A stretch of DNA of 10,037 bases from an uncultured beta proteobacterium. Its GTDB lineage: Bacteria > Pseudomonadota > Gammaproteobacteria > Burkholderiales > Burkholderiaceae. The notes below the pieces were generated by a model, which saw only the letters and a program-made list of their open reading frames with translations, was not told where the DNA came from and made no database searches. Every line of letters starts with the position of its first letter. The stretch's first letter is position 1. Below are positions 1 through 6,260 of the stretch, one piece after another. Where the stretch lies: assembly GCA_903892315.1 (NCBI GenBank), contig CAITHY010000003.1, positions 1 through 10,037 on the forward strand. The letters are read 5' to 3'. The translations under genes were made by a program, and so were the position numbers.

Positions 1-28
1 GACGGACTCACGTGCATTAAATATGTAA
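1..28 (+). CDS. lpdA: C-terminal end of probable dihydrolipoamide dehydrogenase (E3), partial
   Basis: In the frame that ends with TAA at 26-28 the visible residues are TDSRALNM. This resembles the usual C-terminus of dihydrolipoamide dehydrogenases (a VDKRALNF-like ending), the flavoprotein E3 subunit of the 2-oxoglutarate and pyruvate dehydrogenase complexes. Only eight codons are visible, so the call is tentative. It is supported by placement: from memory, betaproteobacterial genomes often have the odhL/lpdA gene directly before the AFG1/ZapE-type ATPase. The stop codon abuts the TTG start of the next gene with no gap, which suggests one transcript. Confidence 0.45.
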
Positions 29-1132
29 TTGAAAACCATTGAGTTTTACCAACAAGAGTTAAAGGCGCGCGGGTATCAAAGTGATCCCGCGCAGCTTCGT
101 GCTGTAGAGCGTCTTCAGGAATGTGAAGACCAATGGATTGCTTACAAAGAAATCCGCAGCAATACCTTAAAGAAAAAGATTTTTAAACCAACTCTGCCCC
201 GCGGTATTTACTTGTGGGGCGGTGTAGGTCGTGGTAAATCTTTCTTAATGGACTGTTTTTATGCAGCATCTCCATTAGAAAAGAAAATTCGTATACATTT
301 TCATGAGTTCATGCGTGAAGTGCATCGGGAATTACATGAGTTATCCGGCTTATCAGATCCGCTGGACGAGTTAGCAAAACGGATTTCAAATCGCTATCGC
401 CTCATTTGTTTTGATGAGTTTCATATCAATGACATTGCTGATGCGATGATTTTGTATCGCTTACTTAGCGCCCTGTTTGCCGACCGCGTGCAGTTTGTGA
501 TGACATCGAACTATCGTCCTGACCAGCTCTACCCCAATGGTTTGCATCGCGATAGATTGCTTCCTGCTATCAAACTCCTGGAAGAGAAGCTGGATGTTTT
601 AAACGTAGATGCGGGAAATGATTACCGTCGTGTACAGATGGCACAGGTTGAGGCTTACCTTACTCCAGTAAACGCTGAGACGCAAGCAACGCTCGGTCAA
701 ATGTTTCAAACCTTGATTGGCAATCAAAAGGAAGCACTTAATCCAGTTCTCAATATTGAGTCCCGTGAATTGCGACCACTGCACATGGCTGATGGTGTCG
801 TTTGGTTTGACTTCAAAACTTTGTGTTGTGGCCCACGCTCACAAAATGATTACCTAGAGATTGCCAATCAGTTTCATACGGTAATCTTGTCTGGAGTACC
901 TTATATGCCTCCAAGAATGACGAATGAAGCCCGCCGCTTTATTTGGCTCATTGACGTCTTATATGACCACAAGATCAAATTAATCATGTCTGCTGAGGTT
1001 CCAGCCCCGGATTTGTACACTGAAGGTCAAATTACGGCTGAATTCTCTCGAACCGTGTCCCGTTTGATTGAGATGCAGTCTCGCGATTACCTTGATGCGC
1101 CGCGCCGGGTAATTGATACCAGCTTGACCTAA
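29..1132 (+). CDS. zapE: Cell division protein ZapE (AFG1-like P-loop ATPase)
   Basis: This 367-residue protein belongs to the ZapE/AFG1 ATPase family. In E. coli, ZapE is an FtsZ-associated ATPase at the division site needed under stress; yeast Afg1 is a mitochondrial quality-control relative. The sequence shows a Walker A motif GGVGRGKS at about residues 64-71, a Walker B LICFDE at 125-130 followed by FHINDIADAM, and a sensor-like TSNYRPDQLY at 159-168. Family-typical NGLHRDRLLPAI follows. Length matches the family (E. coli about 375). The start is TTG at 29; an in-frame TAA at 26-28 excludes any earlier start. No Shine-Dalgarno is evident, so translation probably depends on ribosomes finishing the upstream gene. 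No signal peptide or membrane segment is visible, so it is probably cytoplasmic. Confidence 0.93.
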   Translation: MKTIEFYQQELKARGYQSDPAQLRAVERLQECEDQWIAYKEIRSNTLKKKIFKPTLPRGIYLWGGVGRGKSFLMDCFYAASPLEKKIRIHFHEFMREVHRELHELSGLSDPLDELAKRISNRYRLICFDEFHINDIADAMILYRLLSALFADRVQFVMTSNYRPDQLYPNGLHRDRLLPAIKLLEEKLDVLNVDAGNDYRRVQMAQVEAYLTPVNAETQATLGQMFQTLIGNQKEALNPVLNIESRELRPLHMADGVVWFDFKTLCCGPRSQNDYLEIANQFHTVILSGVPYMPPRMTNEARRFIWLIDVLYDHKIKLIMSAEVPAPDLYTEGQITAEFSRTVSRLIEMQSRDYLDAPRRVIDTSLT

Positions 1133-1142
1133 AATAGGGTCA
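1125..1142 (+). other. Small hairpin spanning the zapE stop and rnm start
   Basis: TGACC at 1125-1129 is complementary to GGTCA at 1138-1142, with an 8-nt loop. The stem covers the zapE stop region and reaches the A of the rnm ATG, including the GGG that is the only purine-rich stretch before that start. A 5-bp stem is weak and may be chance. If real, it could tie rnm initiation to ribosomes terminating zapE. Confidence 0.25.
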
Positions 1143-1993
1143 TGAGCAGCTTTTCACCCCTAAATGCCGATTTGCATTGCCATTCAGTGATTTCTGATGG
1201 CACGTTGACGCCCGAACAATTGGCGGAGCGTGCTAAAGCTAATGGAGTGCACTTGTGGGCTCTGACCGATCACGATGAGTTAGGTGGCCAGAAGAGGGCC
1301 CGTGAAGCGGCTAGTGCTTTAAAGATGGATTACCTTGCAGGTGTAGAAATTTCCGTTACTTGGATGGGTGAGACGATTCATATTGTTGGCCTTGGAATTG
1401 ATGCTGAGCATGCTGGCATGATCGAAGGACTTCGGCTTACGCGTGATGGCCGAGGTAATCGTGCCAAACTCATGGCCGAACAATTGCTTAAAGCGGGTAT
1501 TCCTGGCGCCTATGAAGGAGCACTGCATTTCGCGGGCAATCATGACTTAATCTCAAGAACACACTTTGCGCGTTTCTTGGTGGAGCAGGGTGTGTGTCGC
1601 AATACCGAGCAGGTATTTAAAAATTATTTAATTGAAGGCAAGCCTGGATATGTACCTCATCAGTGGGCCAAGCTCGATGATGCCGTTTTCTGGATTAAGG
1701 CCGCGGGTGGGGTGGCCGTCATCGCGCACCCTGGGCGTTACAGTAGGCTCAATGCCATGCAAATGGATGAGCTCTATAAGCACTTTAAGGATATTGGTGG
1801 TTTGGCGATTGAGGTGATTACTGGTAGTCATAGCCCAGACCAATATAAAACTTTTGCAAAAATTGCACAGCAATATGGATTTTTAGCTTCGCGCGGCTCC
1901 GATTTTCATGATCCAAACGAAAGTCACATTGATTTAGGTAATTTGCCGCACTTACCAGACCATCTGACACCAGTATGGTCTGCCTTTCATTAA
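1142..1993 (+). CDS. rnm: PHP-domain 3',5'-nucleoside bisphosphate phosphatase / RNase AM
   Basis: This 283-residue PHP-domain metal-dependent phosphoesterase belongs to the YciV/TrpH group. Characterised members dephosphorylate 3',5'-nucleoside bisphosphates such as pAp, and E. coli Rnm (RNase AM) also trims RNA 5' ends, including 5S rRNA. Metal-binding motifs appear in PHP order: DLHCHS at 10-15 with SDG at 18-20, TDHDE at 42-46, GVEIS at 67-71, HIVG at 80-83, RTHFAR at 139-144, IAHPGRY at 194-200, and GSDFH at 252-256. Length fits (E. coli 293). It starts 9 bp after zapE and probably shares its transcript. In E. coli the orthologue lies beside the trp leader; here it precedes trpS, which may be coincidence. 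The phosphatase/nuclease assignment is by family; the exact physiological substrate is not readable from the sequence. Confidence 0.87.
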   Translation: MSSFSPLNADLHCHSVISDGTLTPEQLAERAKANGVHLWALTDHDELGGQKRAREAASALKMDYLAGVEISVTWMGETIHIVGLGIDAEHAGMIEGLRLTRDGRGNRAKLMAEQLLKAGIPGAYEGALHFAGNHDLISRTHFARFLVEQGVCRNTEQVFKNYLIEGKPGYVPHQWAKLDDAVFWIKAAGGVAVIAHPGRYSRLNAMQMDELYKHFKDIGGLAIEVITGSHSPDQYKTFAKIAQQYGFLASRGSDFHDPNESHIDLGNLPHLPDHLTPVWSAFH

Positions 1994-2038
1994 ACGATTA
2001 ACCCTTTAATCTCTTAACTATTTAGAAAAAGAATACAG

Positions 2039-3241
2039 ATGTTTGCTGAACGCGTTCTCTCTGGCATGCGCCCAACCGGTAGCTTGCACTTGGGTCACTA
2101 CCATGGTGTTTTAAAGAACTGGGTCCGCTTGCAGTCCGAGTACCCATGCTTCTTTTTTGTGGCCGATTGGCATGCATTAACTACCCATTACGAGACTCCA
2201 GATGTGATTGAGCAGTCTGTATGGGAGATGGTGATTGATTGGTTAGCAACGGGTGTTGACCCAAACCAAGCAACTTTGTTTATTCAAAGCAAAGTGCCTG
2301 AGCATGCTGAACTTTTTCTATTGCTCTCGATGGGAACCCCATTGGGCTGGCTTGAGCGGGTGCCAACCTATAAAGATCAAATTGAGAAACTCAAAGAAAA
2401 AGATCTTCAAACTTATGGCTTCCTAGGTTATCCATTACTGCAGGCAGCTGACATACTGATGTATCGCGCACAATTGGTGCCGGTGGGTGAAGACCAAGTG
2501 CCACATGTAGAGATGACCCGCGAAGTAGCACGTCGCTTTAACTATCTTTATGGACGTGAGCCAGGCTTTGAAGAAAAAGCGTTGGAAGCGGTTAAAAAAT
2601 TAGGCAGTAAGCGCGCCAAGATGTACGCAGAATTGCGGGTTGCATTTCAAGAGCGCGGTGATGATGAGGCGCTGGAGCAAGCAAAGGCTTTATTGCAAGA
2701 AGCACAAAGTCTATCTATGGCTGACCGAGAAAGGCTCTTTGGTTTCCTTGAGGGGGCTCGCAAAATTATTCTGCCTGAACCGCAAGCTTTGCTGACAACG
2801 GCGTCACGTATGCCTGGTATTGATGGTCAGAAAATGTCCAAGTCTTATGGCAACACCATTAGCATTCGCGAAAATCCAGAAGATGTGATTAAAAAAATTC
2901 GCACGATGCCAACCGATCCTGCGCGTGTTCGTCGAACGGACATTGGCGATCCTGCGCGTTGCCCAGTTTGGCAATTGCACACCGTTTACTCCAATGAAGA
3001 AACAAAACAATGGGTAGATAAGGGCTGTAAATCGGCTGGTATCGGCTGTCTCGAATGCAAGCAACCTGTGATTGATTCGATTCTTGCAGAGCAGCAACCC
3101 ATGTTCGAGCGTGCACAGAAGTATTTGGATGATCCTAGCTTGCTCCGCTCCATCATTGCTGATGGTTGCGACAAGGCGCGTAAGGTTGCCCAGGAGACCA
3201 TGCGCGAGGTTCGCGAAGCAATGGGTCTTGCTTACGATTGA
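2039..3241 (+). CDS. trpS: Tryptophanyl-tRNA synthetase, long form with Cys cluster
   Basis: This class I aminoacyl-tRNA synthetase charges tRNA-Trp in the cytoplasm. The HIGH-type motif is SLHLGH at 15-20 and the KMSKS motif is KMSKS at 265-269, preceded by MPGIDGQ. GEDQ at 150-153 is the usual active-site segment. At 400 residues it is longer than the E. coli enzyme (334); most of the extra length is a charged, helical-looking insertion at about residues 175-240, before KMSKS. Residues C308, C330, C337 and C340 form C-x21-C-x6-C-x2-C, close to the iron-sulfur motif of Thermotoga maritima TrpRS. The ATG at 2039 aligns with the usual N-terminus (VLSGMRPTG). The 45-bp gap upstream is AT-rich without a convincing promoter, and the Shine-Dalgarno is weak (AAAAAGAA). 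The next gene follows after 3 bp. Confidence 0.97.
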   Translation: MFAERVLSGMRPTGSLHLGHYHGVLKNWVRLQSEYPCFFFVADWHALTTHYETPDVIEQSVWEMVIDWLATGVDPNQATLFIQSKVPEHAELFLLLSMGTPLGWLERVPTYKDQIEKLKEKDLQTYGFLGYPLLQAADILMYRAQLVPVGEDQVPHVEMTREVARRFNYLYGREPGFEEKALEAVKKLGSKRAKMYAELRVAFQERGDDEALEQAKALLQEAQSLSMADRERLFGFLEGARKIILPEPQALLTTASRMPGIDGQKMSKSYGNTISIRENPEDVIKKIRTMPTDPARVRRTDIGDPARCPVWQLHTVYSNEETKQWVDKGCKSAGIGCLECKQPVIDSILAEQQPMFERAQKYLDDPSLLRSIIADGCDKARKVAQETMREVREAMGLAYD

Positions 3242-3244
3242 GCT

Positions 3245-3814
3245 TTGATCTTGCCTAGTTCGCATGATGCAATTCTGAATGCCTCTCCTTGGGTAAGGAG
3301 ATTTGCTCCGCTCATTCCAAAGGGCGGGGTAGTAATAGATTTAGCCTGCGGATCAGGGCGACACTCTGAGTTATTGGCAAGCATGGGTCACCAGGTATTG
3401 GCAGTTGACCAGGACGTTGCTGCGGTAAGGTCGCTTGGCAATCCCTTAATCACCCCTACATGCCTCAATCTCGAAGAAGCCGATTGGCCTCTGACAGGTG
3501 CTGAGTTCAGCGCGATCGTGGTGACCAACTACCTCTATCGTCCTTATCTCGAGCAATTACCCAAAATGCTGCAAATGGGCGGTGTTTTGATCTACGAAAC
3601 CTTTGCCCTCGGGAATGGGGATTTTGGTAAGCCATCTAACCCCAATTTCCTCTTAAATCCAGGGGAATTGCTCGCTTTTGCTTCTCGTCATGGGCTTAAG
3701 GTGGTGGCTTATGAGGATATTTACGTAGATCAACCCAAACCAGCTATGGTTCAGCGCCTGTGCACGGTAAAAGGTGAGCTAAAACAGCGCATTCCGTTAC
3801 AATTTCAGGCTTAA
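3245..3814 (+). CDS. Class I SAM-dependent methyltransferase, substrate unknown
   Basis: This small 189-residue protein has a Rossmann-type S-adenosylmethionine site. Motif I is [12 protein letters not shown] at about residues 30-41, the acidic loop after strand 2 is AVDQD at 53-57, and a motif IV-like VVTNYLYRP lies at 92-100. It resembles the TehB-like/methyltransferase type 11-12 group, but the substrate cannot be read from the sequence. There is no in-frame ATG near the N-terminus. The start is TTG at 3245, or TTG at 3251. The frame is the same as trpS: TGA, one GCT codon, then TTG, so translation is probably re-initiation coupled. dapA follows after 26 bp. From memory, this methyltransferase commonly sits between trpS and dapA in Burkholderiaceae. 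Confidence 0.85.
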   Translation: MILPSSHDAILNASPWVRRFAPLIPKGGVVIDLACGSGRHSELLASMGHQVLAVDQDVAAVRSLGNPLITPTCLNLEEADWPLTGAEFSAIVVTNYLYRPYLEQLPKMLQMGGVLIYETFALGNGDFGKPSNPNFLLNPGELLAFASRHGLKVVAYEDIYVDQPKPAMVQRLCTVKGELKQRIPLQFQA

Positions 3815-3840
3815 GACAGCTAATAATCGGTGCATATTCG

Positions 3841-4764
3841 GTGACAAATACAGCTCATTCCAAAGGTAGCAAAAAACCCATCGCTGGCAGCATGCCAGCT
3901 ATCGTAACGCCTATGTTCGAAGATGGTAGCTTGGATTACGCTAGCTTACGTTCCTTGCTAGATTGGCATGTGTCTGAAGGTACCGACGGTATTGTCATTG
4001 TTGGTACGAGCGGAGAGTCCCCAACAGTTTCTGTGGAAGAGCATTGTGAGCTCATTCGCGTGACAGTGGAGCAGATTGCTGGACGCATTCCGGTCATTGC
4101 TGGCACCGGTGGCAACTCTACGATTGAAGCGATTGAATTAACTCGATTTGCAAAACAGGTTGGCGCCGATGCCAGCTTGCAGGTTGTCCCGTACTACAAC
4201 AAGCCAACACAAGAGGGCATGTTTGCGCACTTTAAAAAAATTGCTGAGTCTGTAGATTTGCCAGTCATTTTGTATAACGTTCCTGGCAGAACGGTTGCGG
4301 ATTTGGCTGGTGATACTGTAGTCCGTTTAGCTGGCGTACCCGGCATTATCGGTATCAAAGAGGCGACTGGCAGTTTAGAACGCGGTACTTTATTGATCAA
4401 TGATCTCAAGCGTGCCGGCCATCCAGAATTTTCAGTATTTTCTGGCGACGATCTCACTGCGGCCATGTTGATGTTGATGGGCGGTAAAGGCAATATATCC
4501 GTTACCGCAAATATTGCGCCCCGTTTAATGCATGAGCTCTGCGTAGCTGCCATGTCTGATGACGTGAAAAGAACTCGTGAAATCCAATATCAGTTGATCG
4601 CAGTTCATAAAGCCATGTTTACAGAGGCTAACCCAATCCCAGTGAAGTGGGCGCTACACGAGATGGGCAAGATTACTGCTGGCATTCGTTTGCCATTAAC
4701 ACCTTTAAGCAATTCCTTGCGCGAGCCTTTAAAGGCAGCGCTAAAACAGGCCAACCTATTATGA
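3841..4764 (+). CDS. dapA: 4-hydroxy-tetrahydrodipicolinate synthase
   Basis: DapA condenses pyruvate with aspartate semialdehyde, the first committed step toward diaminopimelate (peptidoglycan) and lysine. It is a cytoplasmic TIM-barrel aldolase, usually tetrameric. Every expected active-site residue is present: GTSGES with T56 and S57, Y118-Y119 in VVPYYNKP, Y145 in ILYNVPGR, R150, and the Schiff-base lysine K173 in GIKEATG. The substrate-loop serine in place of the E. coli second threonine keeps the hydroxyl and, as I recall, is common in Burkholderiaceae. The 307-residue length is about 15 longer than E. coli because of an N-terminal tail before PAIVTPM. The start is GTG at 3841; ATG at 3892 is in frame but would cut into the conserved first strand. 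The stop overlaps bamC by 4 nt (ATGA). Confidence 0.97.
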   Translation: MTNTAHSKGSKKPIAGSMPAIVTPMFEDGSLDYASLRSLLDWHVSEGTDGIVIVGTSGESPTVSVEEHCELIRVTVEQIAGRIPVIAGTGGNSTIEAIELTRFAKQVGADASLQVVPYYNKPTQEGMFAHFKKIAESVDLPVILYNVPGRTVADLAGDTVVRLAGVPGIIGIKEATGSLERGTLLINDLKRAGHPEFSVFSGDDLTAAMLMLMGGKGNISVTANIAPRLMHELCVAAMSDDVKRTREIQYQLIAVHKAMFTEANPIPVKWALHEMGKITAGIRLPLTPLSNSLREPLKAALKQANLL

Positions 4765-5912
4765 TGAATTTGCTCCAACTATACCGTCGATCTTTATCGA
4801 TTTTGGCCTTAATCCTGATTGGTGCTGCTGTATTGTCCGCTTGTAAGTCAGTTACTAGTAATGATACGGTTGATTACAAGAGTGCTGGAGCTGTGCGCGG
4901 CCCTAATTTGTCATACCCACCCGATTTGATTACGGCACAGGCCGATCGCCGCTACATCGTTCAGGATGGTACGGCGACGATGTCCGAATACAGTGCCGCC
5001 GTTAAGAAATCATCACAGATACGCAGCAATGTCATGACAGGTATTCCCGGTATGCGTATTGCACGTGATGGTGAGCGTCGTTGGTTAGTGGTTGAAAAAC
5101 CAGCTCCTGAGCTCTATCCGCAGGTAAAAGATTTTTGGCAAGAGAACGGCTTCTTGTTGGTAGTAGATTCTCCATCAACAGGAATCATGGAGACTGACTG
5201 GGTTGAAAATCGCGCTAAGGTCCCGCAAGATTGGATTCGCTCCATCGTTGGCAGCGCAGTGGATTCAATTTATGATACCGGTGAGCGCGACAAATATAAG
5301 ACACGCCTAGAGCTATCTAAGCCTGGCGAGACTGAGATTTTCATTACCCAGCGTGGCATGATTGAAAAATGTGTAACCGATACTTCGGGAGGGGCGTGTA
5401 TATCCACTCTGTGGACGCCGCGCCCCAATGATCCAGAGTTAGAGGCAGTATTTTTGGTTCGCTTGATGGAGCGTTTGGGGATGACTCAAGAGCAAGCAAA
5501 GGCAATGGTTGCAGCACCTTTAGATCCTAAAACTCCCAAAGCGAAGTTTGTACAAGAGGGCAATAATCAAGGTTATATTGAGATGAGCACTGGTTTTGAT
5601 CGTGCATGGCGTGATATTGGTCTGGCATTGGATCGCTCGAACTTTACAGTTGAAGATCGCAATCGTTCTTCTGGTGTTTACTACGTTCGTTACATCAATC
5701 CGAAAGATGTGGGCGACGCCAAGGGTTTCTTCTCCAATCTCTTTAGCAGTAAAGATGACTCGGGCATGAAAGCTAAAAAGTACCAGGTAGTTGTAAAGAG
5801 CACTGGTGAAAATTCTGCAAATGTTTATGTACAGAATGCCGATGGCAAACCAGAAAATACACCTGCTGGATTCCAGTTACTCACTTTGTTAACAGATCAG
5901 TTAACAAAATAA
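4761..5912 (+). CDS. bamC: Outer membrane assembly lipoprotein BamC
   Basis: BamC (formerly NlpB/DapX) is the outer-membrane lipoprotein of the BAM complex that inserts beta-barrel proteins; its N-terminal segment lies along BamD. From the ATG at 4761 the protein has 383 residues. A signal peptide with an LSAC lipobox (residues 25-28) predicts lipidation on C28. The following VDYK (37-40) and PPDL (53-56) match the conserved extended segment seen in BamC proteins. Two folded halves follow (roughly 70-200 and 270-380), consistent with the two helix-grip domains. The 4761 start was chosen over an upstream in-frame GTG at 4647, which lies inside dapA and would bury the signal peptide. ATG at 4764 is an equally possible start. 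The dapA-bamC order is the same as in E. coli, and the overlap points to translational coupling. Confidence 0.93.
   Translation: MMNLLQLYRRSLSILALILIGAAVLSACKSVTSNDTVDYKSAGAVRGPNLSYPPDLITAQADRRYIVQDGTATMSEYSAAVKKSSQIRSNVMTGIPGMRIARDGERRWLVVEKPAPELYPQVKDFWQENGFLLVVDSPSTGIMETDWVENRAKVPQDWIRSIVGSAVDSIYDTGERDKYKTRLELSKPGETEIFITQRGMIEKCVTDTSGGACISTLWTPRPNDPELEAVFLVRLMERLGMTQEQAKAMVAAPLDPKTPKAKFVQEGNNQGYIEMSTGFDRAWRDIGLALDRSNFTVEDRNRSSGVYYVRYINPKDVGDAKGFFSNLFSSKDDSGMKAKKYQVVVKSTGENSANVYVQNADGKPENTPAGFQLLTLLTDQLTK
5885..5908. repeat. 9-bp inverted repeat in the last codons of bamC
   Basis: TTTGTTAAC at 5885-5893 and GTTAACAAA at 5900-5908 are perfect inverted copies separated by 6 nt. They lie inside the last eight or so codons of bamC, about 20 nt before the terminator stem. 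A stem-loop here could stabilise the mRNA 3' end or assist termination. It may equally be a protein site or chance; the AT-rich arms make the RNA stem only moderately stable. Confidence 0.5.
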
Positions 5913-5929
5913 TGATTTTTAAAGCAAAT

Positions 5930-5958
5930 AAAAAAGCCGCTTTTCAGCGGCTTTTTTT
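5930..5958. terminator. Bidirectional intrinsic terminator after bamC and the small lipoprotein gene
   Basis: A hairpin with GC-rich core AGCCGCT (5935-5941), loop TTTC and AGCGGCT (5946-5952) is extended by five A-T pairs. It is flanked by an A-run on the left and a T-run on the right. Read on the plus strand it ends with a U-tract after bamC; read on the minus strand it ends with a U-tract after the lipoprotein gene. It therefore fits termination of both converging units. Confidence 0.9.
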
Positions 5959-5972
5959 CTTCATGAAGAAGA

Positions 5973-6140
5973 TTACTTCTTAGCGTCAGCAGCTGGAGCA
6001 GCTGGAGCAGCAGCAGGAGCTTCTGCAGCAGGAGCAGTTGGAGCAGCAGCAGGAGCTTCAGCAGGTTTTGCTTCTTCTTTTTTACCGCAAGCGGCCAAGG
6101 CGATTGCTAACATAGCAGCGAATACGAGTGACTTCTTCAT
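5973..6140 (-). CDS. Small Ala/Pro-rich lipoprotein, function unknown
   Basis: The gene encodes 55 residues. A short signal peptide begins MKKSLVFAAM and ends in an LAAC lipobox (residues 15-18), predicting lipidation at C18. The mature 38 residues start CGKKEEAKP and continue as two 12-residue repeats, EAPAAAPTAPAA (28-39) and EAPAAAPAAPAA (40-51), ending DAKK. Gly and Lys after the cysteine, rather than Asp, favour the outer membrane by the E. coli sorting rule. The chain looks disordered, like a flexible tether. AAAGGAA lies 7 nt before the ATG, a good promoter is at 6231-6260 and a strong terminator follows the stop. Alanine codons are dominated by GCT, which together suggests strong expression. 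I do not recognise a characterised homologue; similar short Ala-rich lipoproteins are usually annotated as hypothetical. Confidence 0.85.
   Translation of the reverse strand: MKKSLVFAAMLAIALAACGKKEEAKPAEAPAAAPTAPAAEAPAAAPAAPAADAKK
5988..6059 (-). repeat. Two 36-bp tandem repeats in the lipoprotein gene
   Basis: Copies at 6024-6059 and 5988-6023 match at 33 of 36 bases and encode the 12-residue units described for the lipoprotein. Two of the three differences are silent and one changes Thr to Ala. This is an in-frame duplication that could vary in copy number by slippage. Confidence 0.8.
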
Positions 6141-6147
6141 TTGTAAA

Positions 6148-6154
6148 TTCCTTT
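6148..6154 (-). promoter_or_regulatory. Shine-Dalgarno site of the small lipoprotein gene
   Basis: The minus strand reads AAAGGAA here, 7 nt before the ATG at 6140. It is the clearest ribosome binding site in the window and confirms that this short frame is translated from that ATG. Confidence 0.8.
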
Positions 6155-6165
6155 AAAAAATTAAT

Positions 6166-6185
6166 AACAATTACCGGTAATTGTT
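6166..6185. promoter_or_regulatory. 20-bp perfect palindrome in the lipoprotein leader
   Basis: AACAATTACCGGTAATTGTT is perfectly self-complementary. It lies between the predicted promoter (6231-6260) and the ribosome binding site (6148-6154), so it would be transcribed in the 5' leader. As DNA it looks like an operator for a dimeric regulator. As RNA it could fold into an 8-bp hairpin with a CCGG loop upstream of the Shine-Dalgarno. The regulator, if any, is unknown. Confidence 0.5.
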
Positions 6186-6230
6186 CTCTGGATACTCCAA
6201 GGGATTGCCCCTAAGTAGTTTCCAGTAATT

Positions 6231-6260
6231 ATTATATCCATCTCCGTATTCAATGTTCAA
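6231..6260 (-). promoter_or_regulatory. Sigma70-type promoter for the small lipoprotein gene
   Basis: On the minus strand TTGAAC (6255-6260) and a consensus TATAAT (6231-6236) are separated by 18 bp. Transcription would start near 6224, giving a leader of about 84 nt. The promoter overlaps the stop codon of roxA, so the lipoprotein gene can be expressed independently of roxA. The match is by eye; no start site has been mapped. Confidence 0.65.

Noticed and set aside
2804..3265. 153-codon minus-strand frame across the 3' half of trpS
   Set aside because: It is opposite a highly conserved gene and has no family resemblance or initiation signal. It is a shadow frame.
4194..4553. 119-codon minus-strand frame inside dapA
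   Set aside because: It is antisense to the conserved DapA barrel, with no start signals. It is a shadow frame.
4647..4760. GTG-initiated N-terminal extension of bamC
   Set aside because: It lies wholly inside dapA, and it would place 38 non-hydrophobic residues before a clear lipoprotein signal peptide.
5957..5970. 14-bp palindrome TTCTTCATGAAGAA between the terminator and the lipoprotein stop
   Set aside because: It adjoins the terminator and low-complexity AAG/CTT sequence, so chance or part of the terminator region is enough to explain it.
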